The notes beneath the pieces were generated by a model. It was given only the letters and a program-made list of their open reading frames with translations, was not told the DNA's origin and searched no databases. Below, one piece after another: positions 25,289-33,683 of a stretch of 38,385 nt of DNA (positions are counted from its first letter, which is position 1; every line of letters starts with the position of its first letter). Position numbers and translations under genes: made by a program. The DNA comes from Pedobacter sp. UBA5917 (GTDB taxonomy: Bacteria; Bacteroidota; Bacteroidia; Sphingobacteriales; Sphingobacteriaceae). The DNA lies in assembly GCF_002432345.1 (NCBI RefSeq), contig NZ_DJDT01000060.1, positions 1 through 38,385 of the forward strand. Reading direction: 5' to 3'.

Positions 25289-27039
25289 TATTTTTTTCCT
25301 TTTTTTGATATAGACTTTTCTTGTGCTGATACATTGGCACGGCGCAGATCGGTCATTTTTGACAAAGTATCGCCCATAATCTGCTTTTTCAACGCTTCTT
25401 CTACATAAACTTTATTTAATTCTTCTTCTGCAGATTCATACTCCGACCGAAGGCTATCAATTTTTGATTCGAGCACTTTCCGTTTCCGGATAAGTTCCCT
25501 GTCTTTTCTGCTGATGGCCTGCTCGTGGATAATTTCGCCTGTTTGCTCAAGCAATAACCTGGCCTCTCTGGCAGAACCGGTTAGTACGCCATCTTCAGTA
25601 AGGAATACGTCAACGAGATCTAATCCTTTATCGGTAATGATAAATTCCCTGATCTGATTGGAATGTTTCATCCCCCTCGATTTCATGATATAAAGGCCCC
25701 TGTTCCGTTCACCGTTGTTTTCAATATCCCGGATCAATAACCATGCATCAACCAATGATGATACACCTTCATCAGTTTGCTCATTAACAATATTATTAAG
25801 TGTTAATGCGGTAAACATTACGGTAATCTGTTCGGTTTGTAAAAAGTCGATCAAACGCACCAACATGGTTTTCACCTCACTTACCGATCCGATGGTGATG
25901 AGGTTGGTAATGGGATCGAGAATAACCACATCTGGTTTAAATTTACGTATGGCCTTATGGATGGCAACCAGGTGCATTTCTAAGCCAAACAATGTTGGCC
26001 TCGAGGCATAAAACTCCAGCTTTCCCTTATCTACATGTTTTTGCAGATCCATGCCGATAGAACGCATGTTGCGGATAATCTGCTTTGGGGATTCCTCGAA
26101 AGCAAAAAACAAACATTTTTCATTTCTTAAGCAGGTTGCATTGGCAAAACTGGCCGCTATACTGGTTTTGCCCGTTCCTGCTGTACCAGAGGCCAAGATA
26201 CTGCTTCCCCTAAAAAAGCCAGCATTACCCAGCATCTTATCCAATGCAGGTACACCTGATGAAATGCTATCTGAAGAAACTTTTTTATTGAGTTCTAATG
26301 AGGTTACCGGTAATACTGAAATTCCCTCATCATCAATTAAGAACGGATATTCGTTTGTACCATGAACCGAGCCCCTGTACTTTACAATCCTTAACCTACG
26401 GGTAGATATTTGATTGATGATCCTATGGTCTAAAAGAATTACGCAGTCGGATACATATTCTTCCAATCCCTGCCGGGTAAGGCTTTTTTCGCCACGTTCG
26501 CCGGTAATTACAGCAGTAACACCTTTTGATTTAAGGAACTGGAATAACCTGCGAATTTCTGCACGGAGAATACCTTCGTTCTTTAAGCCCGAGAAAAGGT
26601 TTTCAATCGTATCCAATACCACGCGTTTTGCCCCGATGCTATCAATGGCATAGCCCAAACGTATAAAAAGACCTTCAAGGTCGTATTCTCCGGTTTCCTC
26701 TATTTCCGAACGATCGATATGTACATAATCAAGGCGTATTTTTTTCTCTTTTTCCAGTTTATCAAGATCAAAACCTAACGATGCAACATTGGTTTTAAGT
26801 TCATCGGCCTTTTCTTCAAAGGCCATAAATACACCGGGTTCGTTATAGTCAAGTGCGCCTTTAACAATAAATTCTATTGAGAAAAGTGTTTTTCCTGATC
26901 CAGCCTCTCCACAAATTAATGTAGGGCGCCCTGTTGGTAGTCCGCCGAGGGTAATTTCATCAAGTCCAGAAATTCCTGTAAGTGTTTTAGAGATTGCCCC
27001 AATTGCTGAAGCCTCCGGCTGTTTTTTCGTTTTAGCCAT
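25288..27039 (-). CDS. kaiC: KaiC, circadian-clock-type double-domain ATPase
   Basis: 583 residues with two RecA-like KaiC domains. CI: Walker A GEAGSGKT (44-51), catalytic Glu75-Glu76 (AFEEKADE). CII: Walker A GTAGTGKT (285-292), Glu315-Glu316 (AFEES) and the phosphorylation loop TDEGVSSLVD (422-431), where Ser427-Ser428 align with Ser431-Thr432 of Synechococcus KaiC. Such proteins form hexamers that hydrolyse ATP and autophosphorylate. After about 490 the cyanobacterial KaiA-binding tail is replaced by a charged helical extension (about 500-583) likely to form a coiled coil, as in KaiA-independent KaiC proteins. It is first in the operon. The spacer upstream (27040-27192) should hold the promoter; none was recognised. 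Confidence 0.95.
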   Translation of the reverse strand: MAKTKKQPEASAIGAISKTLTGISGLDEITLGGLPTGRPTLICGEAGSGKTLFSIEFIVKGALDYNEPGVFMAFEEKADELKTNVASLGFDLDKLEKEKKIRLDYVHIDRSEIEETGEYDLEGLFIRLGYAIDSIGAKRVVLDTIENLFSGLKNEGILRAEIRRLFQFLKSKGVTAVITGERGEKSLTRQGLEEYVSDCVILLDHRIINQISTRRLRIVKYRGSVHGTNEYPFLIDDEGISVLPVTSLELNKKVSSDSISSGVPALDKMLGNAGFFRGSSILASGTAGTGKTSIAASFANATCLRNEKCLFFAFEESPKQIIRNMRSIGMDLQKHVDKGKLEFYASRPTLFGLEMHLVAIHKAIRKFKPDVVILDPITNLITIGSVSEVKTMLVRLIDFLQTEQITVMFTALTLNNIVNEQTDEGVSSLVDAWLLIRDIENNGERNRGLYIMKSRGMKHSNQIREFIITDKGLDLVDVFLTEDGVLTGSAREARLLLEQTGEIIHEQAISRKDRELIRKRKVLESKIDSLRSEYESAEEELNKVYVEEALKKQIMGDTLSKMTDLRRANVSAQEKSISKKGKK

Positions 27040-27296
27040 TTAAGTATATTAAAAAAATAAAGCTATCAAAATTCTGTTGGTTTACAAGCGGCACTTTAAA
27101 CAAACACGGAATGGTTTAAAAGGTTTTTCATCTTATTTCGATAATACATGACCTATATCAAAAATTATATCATAAAAATATTGTTCCGGAGTAAAAAAGG
27201 CCGACCCATTAATCTGGATCGGCCTTTAGGATAATGGGTTAAATTATTATCATCAATAAGCAATAACGCAAAAGCATATTGCCTTATCAATATCAC
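27040..27296. other. Promoter region of the kai operon plus end of the third susCD operon
   Basis: 257 bp. The part at 27193-27227 is the susD3 terminator; the remaining 150 bp next to kaiC should contain the kai promoter. No TAnnTTTG box or operator was recognised with confidence. Confidence 0.35.
27193..27227 (-). terminator. Intrinsic terminator of the susC3-susD3 operon
   Basis: On the minus strand AAAGGCCGATCCA pairs with TGGGTCGGCCTTT (one mismatch, loop of six), followed by a TTTTTT run. It separates the susCD operon from kaiC, so the kai operon needs its own promoter. Confidence 0.85.
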
Positions 27297-28802
27297 TTAT
27301 TTAACAAGCCACATTACATCGTTTCTGGTATCGGAACCGTTAAACTGGCGCTGCAATGATTTTTTTAAGTTTACCTCGTTCGTAGAGTATTCGGTTGTTG
27401 GATAGGCCCACCTCACGGGAATCTGATTATTGTTGCTATTTGCGGGGCCTATATCAAATTTTGGAATTCCGGTCCTTCTGTTATTATAGAAAGCCTGTCT
27501 GCCCGAATTCTGGAAAAAAGCAACATATTTTTGGCTTAATAACTGTTCCAGTCCGGCGGCATTATTGCCTGCATATTCGTTACCGGCAACATTAAAATAA
27601 TCGAGAATAGCCTGATTGCTGATCCCATAAAATTTCATGGATAAAGTAACCCCCTTTTTTAAATGGTCGCCAGCATCGCCACTTAACCAGCCCCTGTTGA
27701 TGGCTTCAGCGATAGAAAATTCCGTTTCGTAGCCACCTAGCATAACATAGGGAATACCTGATGGGGACGCCACCCAGTAATCGAAATTAATGGTAGACAG
27801 TTTACCGGCCACAGCCTGGCTTTTAAGCGTTGTTTGCAATTCTCCGGTGCGGCCACCACTAAAGGAGGTAAACTTTTTAGCATAATCCGGATCGCCGGAG
27901 GCTTTTGCAGATTCTGTTGGGTTGGCCACTACAAACACCCTGGGATCTTTTGTTGCCGTTAATATTTTGATATAGGTATCGCCTAAATTATTCCGGAGAT
28001 CCTGCTTAACCACTACACCATCGGCCGGCCAAAGCGGATAATTATTATCACGTGTTGTGCTGTTGTAAACCAACTGAAAATTATCTTCGTTAACCAATAT
28101 CAATGGGTATTTTGAAGGATTATTCAAGATCGAGGCACATTGCTGTTTAATATTAAGTTCCGGTGTATCATCAGCACGTTTGCTTAAACTGATGAGTATG
28201 CGCAAACGGTAGGAATTAATCAGTTTTTGCCATTTATCAAGTTTACCTGCGTAAAAAAAATCTCCGTTAATGCTTTTTCCAGCAGTAACCAACGGACCAA
28301 TGTCTGTATTTGCATCTTCTAATAATTGGAGGCATTGTTTATAAACATCTTTCTGGAGATCATATTCTGGTTGAAATATGCCTTCGCTACGTGCTTTCAG
28401 GGCCTGCGAAAATGGAATATCGCCAAATCGCTCGGTCATACCTATTGCAAAATAGGCTTTAAAAAATTTTGCCAGTGCCAAATAAGGTTTTCCTTCATCT
28501 CCTTTTTTCGCAGATTCTATTTCGAGCTGCTGTATATTACGGAGCTGATCGAATCCTGAAAACGACAATGCACCCCAGGTATAAGCCTGATTACCATAAA
28601 AACTCTCATTGATTACCATAAACTGATTATTGATCTGATCGCTTCCCCAGGGCCCTTCCCTCATATCGAGCAGTATTCCTGTTAATAGTAACTGCGGGTT
28701 AGGTTCGTAAATAGCTGCCGGATTTTGCTGCAGCCCATCTATTTTTTTACAGCCACTGTATGCCATTATTACCATAAGGCATATCATATACATATATTTC
28801 AT
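27297..28802 (-). CDS. SusD-like lipoprotein, SusD_2 type (susD3)
   Basis: 501 residues with lipobox AYSGC (Cys18) followed by KKIDGLQQNP. The N-terminus PNPQLLLTGILLDM and segments such as ALAKFFKAYFAIGMTERFGDIPFSQAL and YDLQKDVYKQCLQLLEDANTDI fit the SusD_2 group, which differs from classical SusD/RagB. It would bind a ligand at the cell surface with susC3, which ends 11 bp upstream. Members of this group often occur with transporters for peptides or host glycans rather than with glycan lyases, and no enzyme gene lies nearby. Ligand unknown. A clear terminator follows. Confidence 0.88.
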   Translation of the reverse strand: MKYMYMICLMVIMAYSGCKKIDGLQQNPAAIYEPNPQLLLTGILLDMREGPWGSDQINNQFMVINESFYGNQAYTWGALSFSGFDQLRNIQQLEIESAKKGDEGKPYLALAKFFKAYFAIGMTERFGDIPFSQALKARSEGIFQPEYDLQKDVYKQCLQLLEDANTDIGPLVTAGKSINGDFFYAGKLDKWQKLINSYRLRILISLSKRADDTPELNIKQQCASILNNPSKYPLILVNEDNFQLVYNSTTRDNNYPLWPADGVVVKQDLRNNLGDTYIKILTATKDPRVFVVANPTESAKASGDPDYAKKFTSFSGGRTGELQTTLKSQAVAGKLSTINFDYWVASPSGIPYVMLGGYETEFSIAEAINRGWLSGDAGDHLKKGVTLSMKFYGISNQAILDYFNVAGNEYAGNNAAGLEQLLSQKYVAFFQNSGRQAFYNNRRTGIPKFDIGPANSNNNQIPVRWAYPTTEYSTNEVNLKKSLQRQFNGSDTRNDVMWLVK

Positions 28803-28813
28803 AATTGCGTTGC

Positions 28814-31800
28814 TTAAAAAGTTAAATTGAGGTTAAGTCCGAAACTTTTAACAGAAGGGGTCTGAAACTCTGAATTGCTCCCCGTAAACTGATCAAGATC
28901 TAAATTCTTTGTTCCCTTTCCGGTAAAATACAGCAGGTTACGTCCAACCAATGATACGCTGGCACTTTGAAGGAACTTTGTTTTTTCGAGCAGTTTAGTG
29001 CTCAGGTTATAGGTAAACACTACTTCGCGGAGTTTTACAAAGGTTCTGCTTCTTGCCAGTTGATCGCCGGACTGATAATAGTTGCGTGCCCAGGTTTGCC
29101 ATAAAACAGGTACATTATTCGGGGCAAAAACGCGTGTATCAGAAATCACCTTCCCATCCTGATCGGTACTAAGCTGTCCGGAAACAATTTTTAAACCATT
29201 GGTCATCACAGAACCTTTCCAGGCAGCGTTATCACGGTTGCTCCAATCTAAATACCGGTATTCGCTTGCCGATTCCGGATGCGTTCCGGCGCTCCACTGA
29301 TAACCATCAAGATAGTTATTGATCAAACCACCAAACCTGCCATCAACCTGGAAAGAAATGCTAAATGCTTTATATTTAAAGCTATTATTTATACCTGCAA
29401 TAAATTTATTGTCGGAGTAGCCTATTTTTGAAGCATAGGGATTATAAGCCGGCAGTCCGTTCGTTCCCACAATCATATTTCCATTTCCATCTCTTTGAAA
29501 ATCGGTAATATAATATCCATCGGCACGATCGCCCAAACGGATATTTCCATCCCTGGTTAATACGCCATCTATTTCGGTCAACCACCGGTGATTGGTAGAC
29601 CAGTTGACCAAAATATCCCATGAAAAATCATTTCCCCTAACCGGGCTTGCATTCAGGGTAATTTCCCATCCTTTGCGTTTATAGGTATAAGCATTTTTTT
29701 GTGTAGAACTTACGCCCGAACTGTTTGATGCCGTAACATTTACAATTCCGGGGCCCTCTATATTTCTAAAATACGCTATATCAAAGCCTATACGGTTCTT
29801 TAAAAAACGTGCTTCTAACCCCAACTCTACCGTTTTTACCCTTGATGGTTTGATATCCGGGTTATACAGAATACCTGAATAGCCTACCCCGGGGTTGTTG
29901 TTCCATCGGGTGCCGTAAACTGAATAAGCTGATACAAGATTATAAACATCATAGGGGTCGTTTGGATTGCCTAGATCGCCGGCCACGTTTGCATAAGAGC
30001 CACGGAGTTTAAGAAAGGATATTACCTTTGGTAAGCTGAACATATCGGAAAACACTGTACTTAATGATGCCGACGGATAGAAATAGGTGTTGTTTTTTTT
30101 AGGAAGTGTTGAAGACCGATCGAAACGGCCTGTAAGGTTTAAAAACACATAATTTTTATAATCCAGATCTACAAAGCCATAGGCACTGGCCACCTGTTTG
30201 GTAGCCTGGGCATTTGATGGAGAATTGGGCTCTTTGGTATTGGATAAGGTATAAATCCCCGGCACAATTAATCCTCCTTTTGTAGCGCCTGATATTTGCT
30301 TAGCAGATATTGTACGCAGATTACCAAATAAGGCACCTTTAAAATTAAAATTTTTAAACTTATCGGTATAACTTAATGAACCTTCTGTATTATTCTCCCA
30401 TAATTGGTTATATGATTGTTCGTAACCGCCTACTTTATTATATGGCGCGTAAAAAGTTCCTCCATAAGGATATTTTGTATCCCGGTTCAGATCGTAGGTG
30501 CTCACATTGGTCCTTAAACTGAATTTTACCTTATCGGTAATGGTATAATCCATTTTGAAGTAGCCATAAAGATCGTTTTTATAGTAACCACGAAGATTTT
30601 CATAGGCTACCAACCATGGATTATTATAAATGGTATATTCGCGGTTATAAACCTCGATACCTTCTTTACCGGGTTTCCAATAATTTCTGAGGTCGCGTAC
30701 ATCGTAATCTGTTCCGCCCCAAACCGTGAGGAGATATATTAAACTCTGCGGACCATAGCCCAATGTGGGATAGTTTTTGGTATACTGCTTATTGTAATTG
30801 ATATTGGTTTCGAACCGAAGTTTTGTGCCTACATTAAGTCCTCCGTTAACATTAAAATTTGTGGAGGCAATCTGCGAGTTCGGTACCGTACCTTTCTGAT
30901 AAGTCTGCGACATGGAAAAGCGGATATCCCCTTTATCATTATTGGCAGAAATGGCAATATTATTTGTACTGAGCAAACCCTTCCTTAAAAAATTTTCAAG
31001 ATTATCTTTTCCCCTCGCCAGCCAGGGTAAAGGTATTAAAACACCTGTTACAGGATCTTTAGGACTATTGTATTGTGTAATGGGCTGCCCCTCGAACCGT
31101 GGCCCCCAGATAAAATAATCCGAATCATTTACACCGCTTCCCAAACCATCTTTAAAAGCATATTTAAAGCCGTCGCCTGCGCCATATTCTGACTGGAATT
31201 TTGGGATAGCATTGTATCCGGTTTGGAGCTGGGTGCTCGAATTAAAATCAACAGCAAACCCCCTCTTATTTTTCGAACCTTTTTTTGTGGTGATCACAAT
31301 AGCTCCGTTAATCCCCAATGCACCATAAAGTGCTGCAGCATTTGGACCTTTAAGAACAGAATAACTTTCAATATCGTCTGGACTGAGGTTCCACGAGTCT
31401 GATTTAACTATTACGTTATCTACCACAATCAGTACCCCCGAACGGCCACGTAACTGGATACCCGGATCGCCAAATAGGTTAGGGCTTGGCGACACCGTTA
31501 AACCTGCCACTTTTCCGGTTAAAGAACTAATGGCATTAGGCTCGCGGGCCTTTACAAGATCGCTACCTTTAACCTCCTGCACGGAATAACCCAATGCTTT
31601 TTTTTCCTTTTTTACACCCAATGCAGTAACTACCACTTCATTTAAGGCATTTGGATCTGCATCGAGAATAATAGAAAGTATTGTTTCTTTTCCGATGTTA
31701 ACTTCTTTTGTTTTAAAGCCTACAAAACTAATTACCAGGATGGAACTGCTGGGGGCACTAATAGTAAATTTTCCTTCATTATCGGTAATTACCCCTGTTA

Positions 31801-31957
31801 CACTTCCCTTAATTTTTACTGATGTTCCGGGTAAGGGCGAATTTCTTTCATCGGTTATAGCTCCTCTAACCGTACTTTGTGCGTAAACTGCACCAATTGC
31901 AAGCAACCATATTGCAATAATGGGTGCCGCTCGCATTTTTAATAGATAATAAATCAT
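28814..31957 (-). CDS. SusC/RagA-family TonB-dependent transporter (susC3)
   Basis: 1047 residues: signal peptide ending VYA (about residue 26), carboxypeptidase-D-like domain (27-102), signature NEVVVTALGVKKEKKALGYSVQEV (106-129), which is the TALGVKRE-type variant common in pairs with SusD_2 partners, a plug with SYSVLKGPNAAALYGALGINGAIVITTKKG, and barrel ending FGLNLNLTF. It has ALYG but lacks the DA[SA] variant seen in susC1 and susC2, so it belongs to a different SusC branch. It imports an unknown ligand with susD3. Upstream is a 604-bp spacer; a candidate -7 box is at 32011-32018. Confidence 0.94.
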   Translation of the reverse strand: MIYYLLKMRAAPIIAIWLLAIGAVYAQSTVRGAITDERNSPLPGTSVKIKGSVTGVITDNEGKFTISAPSSSILVISFVGFKTKEVNIGKETILSIILDADPNALNEVVVTALGVKKEKKALGYSVQEVKGSDLVKAREPNAISSLTGKVAGLTVSPSPNLFGDPGIQLRGRSGVLIVVDNVIVKSDSWNLSPDDIESYSVLKGPNAAALYGALGINGAIVITTKKGSKNKRGFAVDFNSSTQLQTGYNAIPKFQSEYGAGDGFKYAFKDGLGSGVNDSDYFIWGPRFEGQPITQYNSPKDPVTGVLIPLPWLARGKDNLENFLRKGLLSTNNIAISANNDKGDIRFSMSQTYQKGTVPNSQIASTNFNVNGGLNVGTKLRFETNINYNKQYTKNYPTLGYGPQSLIYLLTVWGGTDYDVRDLRNYWKPGKEGIEVYNREYTIYNNPWLVAYENLRGYYKNDLYGYFKMDYTITDKVKFSLRTNVSTYDLNRDTKYPYGGTFYAPYNKVGGYEQSYNQLWENNTEGSLSYTDKFKNFNFKGALFGNLRTISAKQISGATKGGLIVPGIYTLSNTKEPNSPSNAQATKQVASAYGFVDLDYKNYVFLNLTGRFDRSSTLPKKNNTYFYPSASLSTVFSDMFSLPKVISFLKLRGSYANVAGDLGNPNDPYDVYNLVSAYSVYGTRWNNNPGVGYSGILYNPDIKPSRVKTVELGLEARFLKNRIGFDIAYFRNIEGPGIVNVTASNSSGVSSTQKNAYTYKRKGWEITLNASPVRGNDFSWDILVNWSTNHRWLTEIDGVLTRDGNIRLGDRADGYYITDFQRDGNGNMIVGTNGLPAYNPYASKIGYSDNKFIAGINNSFKYKAFSISFQVDGRFGGLINNYLDGYQWSAGTHPESASEYRYLDWSNRDNAAWKGSVMTNGLKIVSGQLSTDQDGKVISDTRVFAPNNVPVLWQTWARNYYQSGDQLARSRTFVKLREVVFTYNLSTKLLEKTKFLQSASVSLVGRNLLYFTGKGTKNLDLDQFTGSNSEFQTPSVKSFGLNLNLTF

Positions 31958-32010
31958 ATTTCAAAAGTTTTATTTGGTTTTTTCAAACCAAACATAACAA
32001 TATTTGTAAA

Positions 32011-32045
32011 CAAAAGTAAACAAATACTAAACTTTTTTATCCAAA
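32011..32045 (-). promoter_or_regulatory. Possible promoter of susC3
   Basis: Minus-strand TTTG at 32042-32045 and TACTTTTG at 32011-32018 resemble the -33/-7 boxes of Bacteroidota promoters, spacer 23 against a usual 19 or so. The predicted start site would lie about 45 bp before the susC3 ATG. Confidence 0.3.
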
Positions 32046-32264
32046 ATATTATCGGTAAATAAAAGCGCACATAAGCACACAGGACGACAAATAAACAAGC
32101 AACGCATTGTAAAACAACAACATAAAAACAAAAAACACGTATAAGTAAAGGTATATTTATCTTATTTAAATAGAGAGAGGAATACAAAAGTTAACAAATA
32201 CTAAATATCCGTGTAAAAATTAGATGTCAGGATTGTATATGATTGTTAATGCGGTGTCCCAAAA

Positions 32265-32302
32265 ACAAAAAACCGATCTAAACGAATAGATCGGTTTTTT
32301 AA
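32265..32302. terminator. Bidirectional intrinsic terminator
   Basis: AAAAAACCGATCTA pairs with TAGATCGGTTTTTT around AACGAA. Both strands end in T-runs. It insulates susC3 from transcription coming from the tRNA side; no plus-strand gene ends here. Confidence 0.75.
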
Positions 32303-32513
32303 TATAATGGAGAATATTGAATTCTAAATTTTATCAATTACACTGGCAAACATTGTTTCCGGCGGCAAAAAAACTATCTAACAAACTGTTAAATCCGAAT
32401 ACTACATTTCTTTTCCTGAAAAATTCTTGGAGCTCCCTAAAGGTCTGGGTAGTTCAGGAGTATCAATATCTGCAAAGGTATTGCTCCTGTTGAATTCTGG
32501 AAAAATCTATGTC

Positions 32514-32559
32514 AAAAAAAAACGTTCAACTAACTATTTACCAGTTAATTGAACGTTTA
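32514..32559 (-). terminator. Terminator of tRNA-Ala
   Basis: On the minus strand AACGTTCAATTAAC and GTTAGTTGAACGTT pair with one mismatch (loop of nine), followed by TTTTTTT. It starts 5 bp after the tRNA 3' end. Confidence 0.85.
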
Positions 32560-32561
32560 AG

Positions 32562-32635
32562 TGGAGAATATCGGATTCGAACCGATCACCTCTTCACTGC
32601 CAGCGAAGCGCTCTAGCCAAATGAGCTAATCCCCC
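32562..32635 (-). tRNA. tRNA-Ala (anticodon GGC)
   Basis: 74 nt on the minus strand, folded by hand. Acceptor GGGGGAU with AUUCUCC includes the G3-U70 pair that marks alanine tRNAs. D arm GCUC/GAGC, anticodon stem CUUCG/UGAAG with loop CUGGCAG (anticodon GGC at 34-36), T arm AUCGG/CCGAU with loop UUCGAAU, discriminator A73. The 3' CCA is not encoded. It reads GCC and GCU codons. Confidence 0.95.
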
Positions 32636-32648
32636 AGATTTTAAAATA

Positions 32649-32689
32649 TTCAATAATCAAATTCTGAATGAGCAAATAAGATTATTGAA
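32649..32689. repeat. Perfect 10-bp inverted repeat between tRNA and small membrane gene
   Basis: TTCAATAATC at 32649-32658 and GATTATTGAA at 32680-32689, loop 21. It may form the end of the small membrane-protein transcript or a processing site before the tRNA. No T-run supports a strong terminator. Confidence 0.4.
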
Positions 32690-32761
32690 AACAAGCTTCC
32701 GGCCTGTGCTGCAAAAATAGCAAATACTTTCTCGATTGCAAATGATAATTTATCTTTTTAA

Positions 32762-32968
32762 TCAATCTTTTAGTTTAAAAGCAAACATTGCCATAAAACA
32801 GATCACCACAATGGCCGATTGTAAAGGATAATTGATGAACAAAAAGAGCACAAACGTAGTGATGAGCAGCATCACAAAAAACATAAAAGCCTTAAACACA
32901 GTATCCATGTAACACATGGCTATGATGGCCAAAATATAGAAAGGAATAATAACGGCAGTTATAAACAT
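32762..32968 (-). CDS. Small membrane protein, unrecognised
   Basis: 68 residues with two to three hydrophobic segments (about 2-18, 26-46 and 49-63) and a short basic end FKLKD. No family recognised. A continuous membrane-protein-like composition supports it, but the frame is short and the start ATG at 32968 has only a weak leader, so it could still be chance. It lies 70 bp after the CAT-like gene on the same strand and might be co-transcribed with the HAD and CAT-like genes. Confidence 0.5.
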   Translation of the reverse strand: MFITAVIIPFYILAIIAMCYMDTVFKAFMFFVMLLITTFVLFLFINYPLQSAIVVICFMAMFAFKLKD

Positions 32969-33038
32969 CGCCGAAAATAAATTCCTAATATTAACCGGAT
33001 ATTAAATATTTTTTAGGTTTTATTCCTTAAAGCTTTAG

Positions 33039-33683
33039 TTAAACATAATGGTTAACCTCTTTTCTGTCCAGTAATTTCTGATAAACATCCACAAATTGCG
33101 CAACATTATAGCCATCCATCAGGGCATGGTTTACGTGGATGGAAACAGGCATTATTTTTCTTCCGTTCTCATCCCGCACTTTACCAAAAGATATTTTCGG
33201 ACAGCTATCTGCAAAAGAGTACTTACGGGCATGGGATAAGGACGTGAAATTTAACCAGGGCAGCGCCGAATAATGGATCACATTTTCGCCTGATGATGAT
33301 GGGATTAAACCAGTGGTAGTCTGCACCTTTTCGATTTCTTTATTGGCCTCGGTTTTAAATTCTTCAAAATCCTCATGGAAATCCATATAACCAAAACCGA
33401 AAGTACCATTTGGCCGGTTAATGGTAGCAGCTGCATTTACAACATCATATTTCCAAACTTCGCCATCAATAATACGGTAACTAAAAGGTTCTATCTGGTT
33501 GGCCGCAGCTAGCGATTTGTGGAGGTAAAGCAGGAAAAACGAAACGCCGTTCTCCTTTGCTTCATGGTAGGTAGCGGTACAATCTACATCTACGGTTACA
33601 CCAAAGAAAGGCTCTTCGAAGGTGCTAAAAAACTCAAAATGATCTTTTCTGATCCAGGTACTTATATCTATTTTTTCTTTCAT
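33039..33683 (-). CDS. Chloramphenicol acetyltransferase-like (CAT-fold) protein
   Basis: 214 residues with the trimeric CAT fold. The active-site block is HVNHALMDGYNVAQF (183-197): catalytic His186 and structural Asp190-Gly191 are kept, while the His that precedes the catalytic one in classical CAT (HHAVCDG) is Asn185 here. FGFGYMDFHEDFEEF and NFTSLSHARKYSFADSCPKISFGKV follow CAT patterns. The family uses acetyl-CoA to acetylate a hydroxyl acceptor. Chloramphenicol resistance cannot be inferred: chromosomal CAT-like proteins of this phylum often have unknown acceptors. Its ATG overlaps the HAD stop by four bases (ATGA), so both are co-translated, which hints at a shared metabolic task. Confidence 0.85.
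   Translation of the reverse strand: MKEKIDISTWIRKDHFEFFSTFEEPFFGVTVDVDCTATYHEAKENGVSFFLLYLHKSLAAANQIEPFSYRIIDGEVWKYDVVNAAATINRPNGTFGFGYMDFHEDFEEFKTEANKEIEKVQTTTGLIPSSSGENVIHYSALPWLNFTSLSHARKYSFADSCPKISFGKVRDENGRKIMPVSIHVNHALMDGYNVAQFVDVYQKLLDRKEVNHYV

Larger units (their letters stand above)
31958..32561. other. Intergenic region between susC3 and tRNA-Ala
   Basis: 604 bp. Near susC3 the DNA is very A-rich with several CAAA repeats; minus-strand TACTTTTG (32011-32018) fits a TAnnTTTG -7 box, with TTTG at 32042-32045 (spacing 23, longer than usual). A bidirectional terminator-like hairpin is at 32265-32302 and the tRNA terminator at 32514-32559. No gene seen in 32303-32513. Confidence 0.5.

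Noticed and set aside
25288..27039. KaiC as a RadA or DnaB-type RecA paralogue
   Set aside because: Two full KaiC domains with paired Glu-Glu motifs, a phosphorylation loop and two adjacent kaiB genes make KaiC clear.
31954..32187. A 77-codon hydrophobic open frame on the minus strand upstream of susC3
   Set aside because: It covers the A/T-rich promoter region, overlaps the susC3 start and its hydrophobic look follows from T-rich codons; no gene-like start context.
32303..32513. A gene or RNA between the two terminators left of tRNA-Ala
   Set aside because: No open frame with coding character; only an imperfect inverted repeat (AGGAG with CTCCT near 32456-32490) is seen.
33039..33683. A chloramphenicol-resistance gene
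   Set aside because: Only the CAT fold is supported. No mobile element is nearby, the gene is coupled to a HAD hydrolase, and the His before the catalytic one is Asn.
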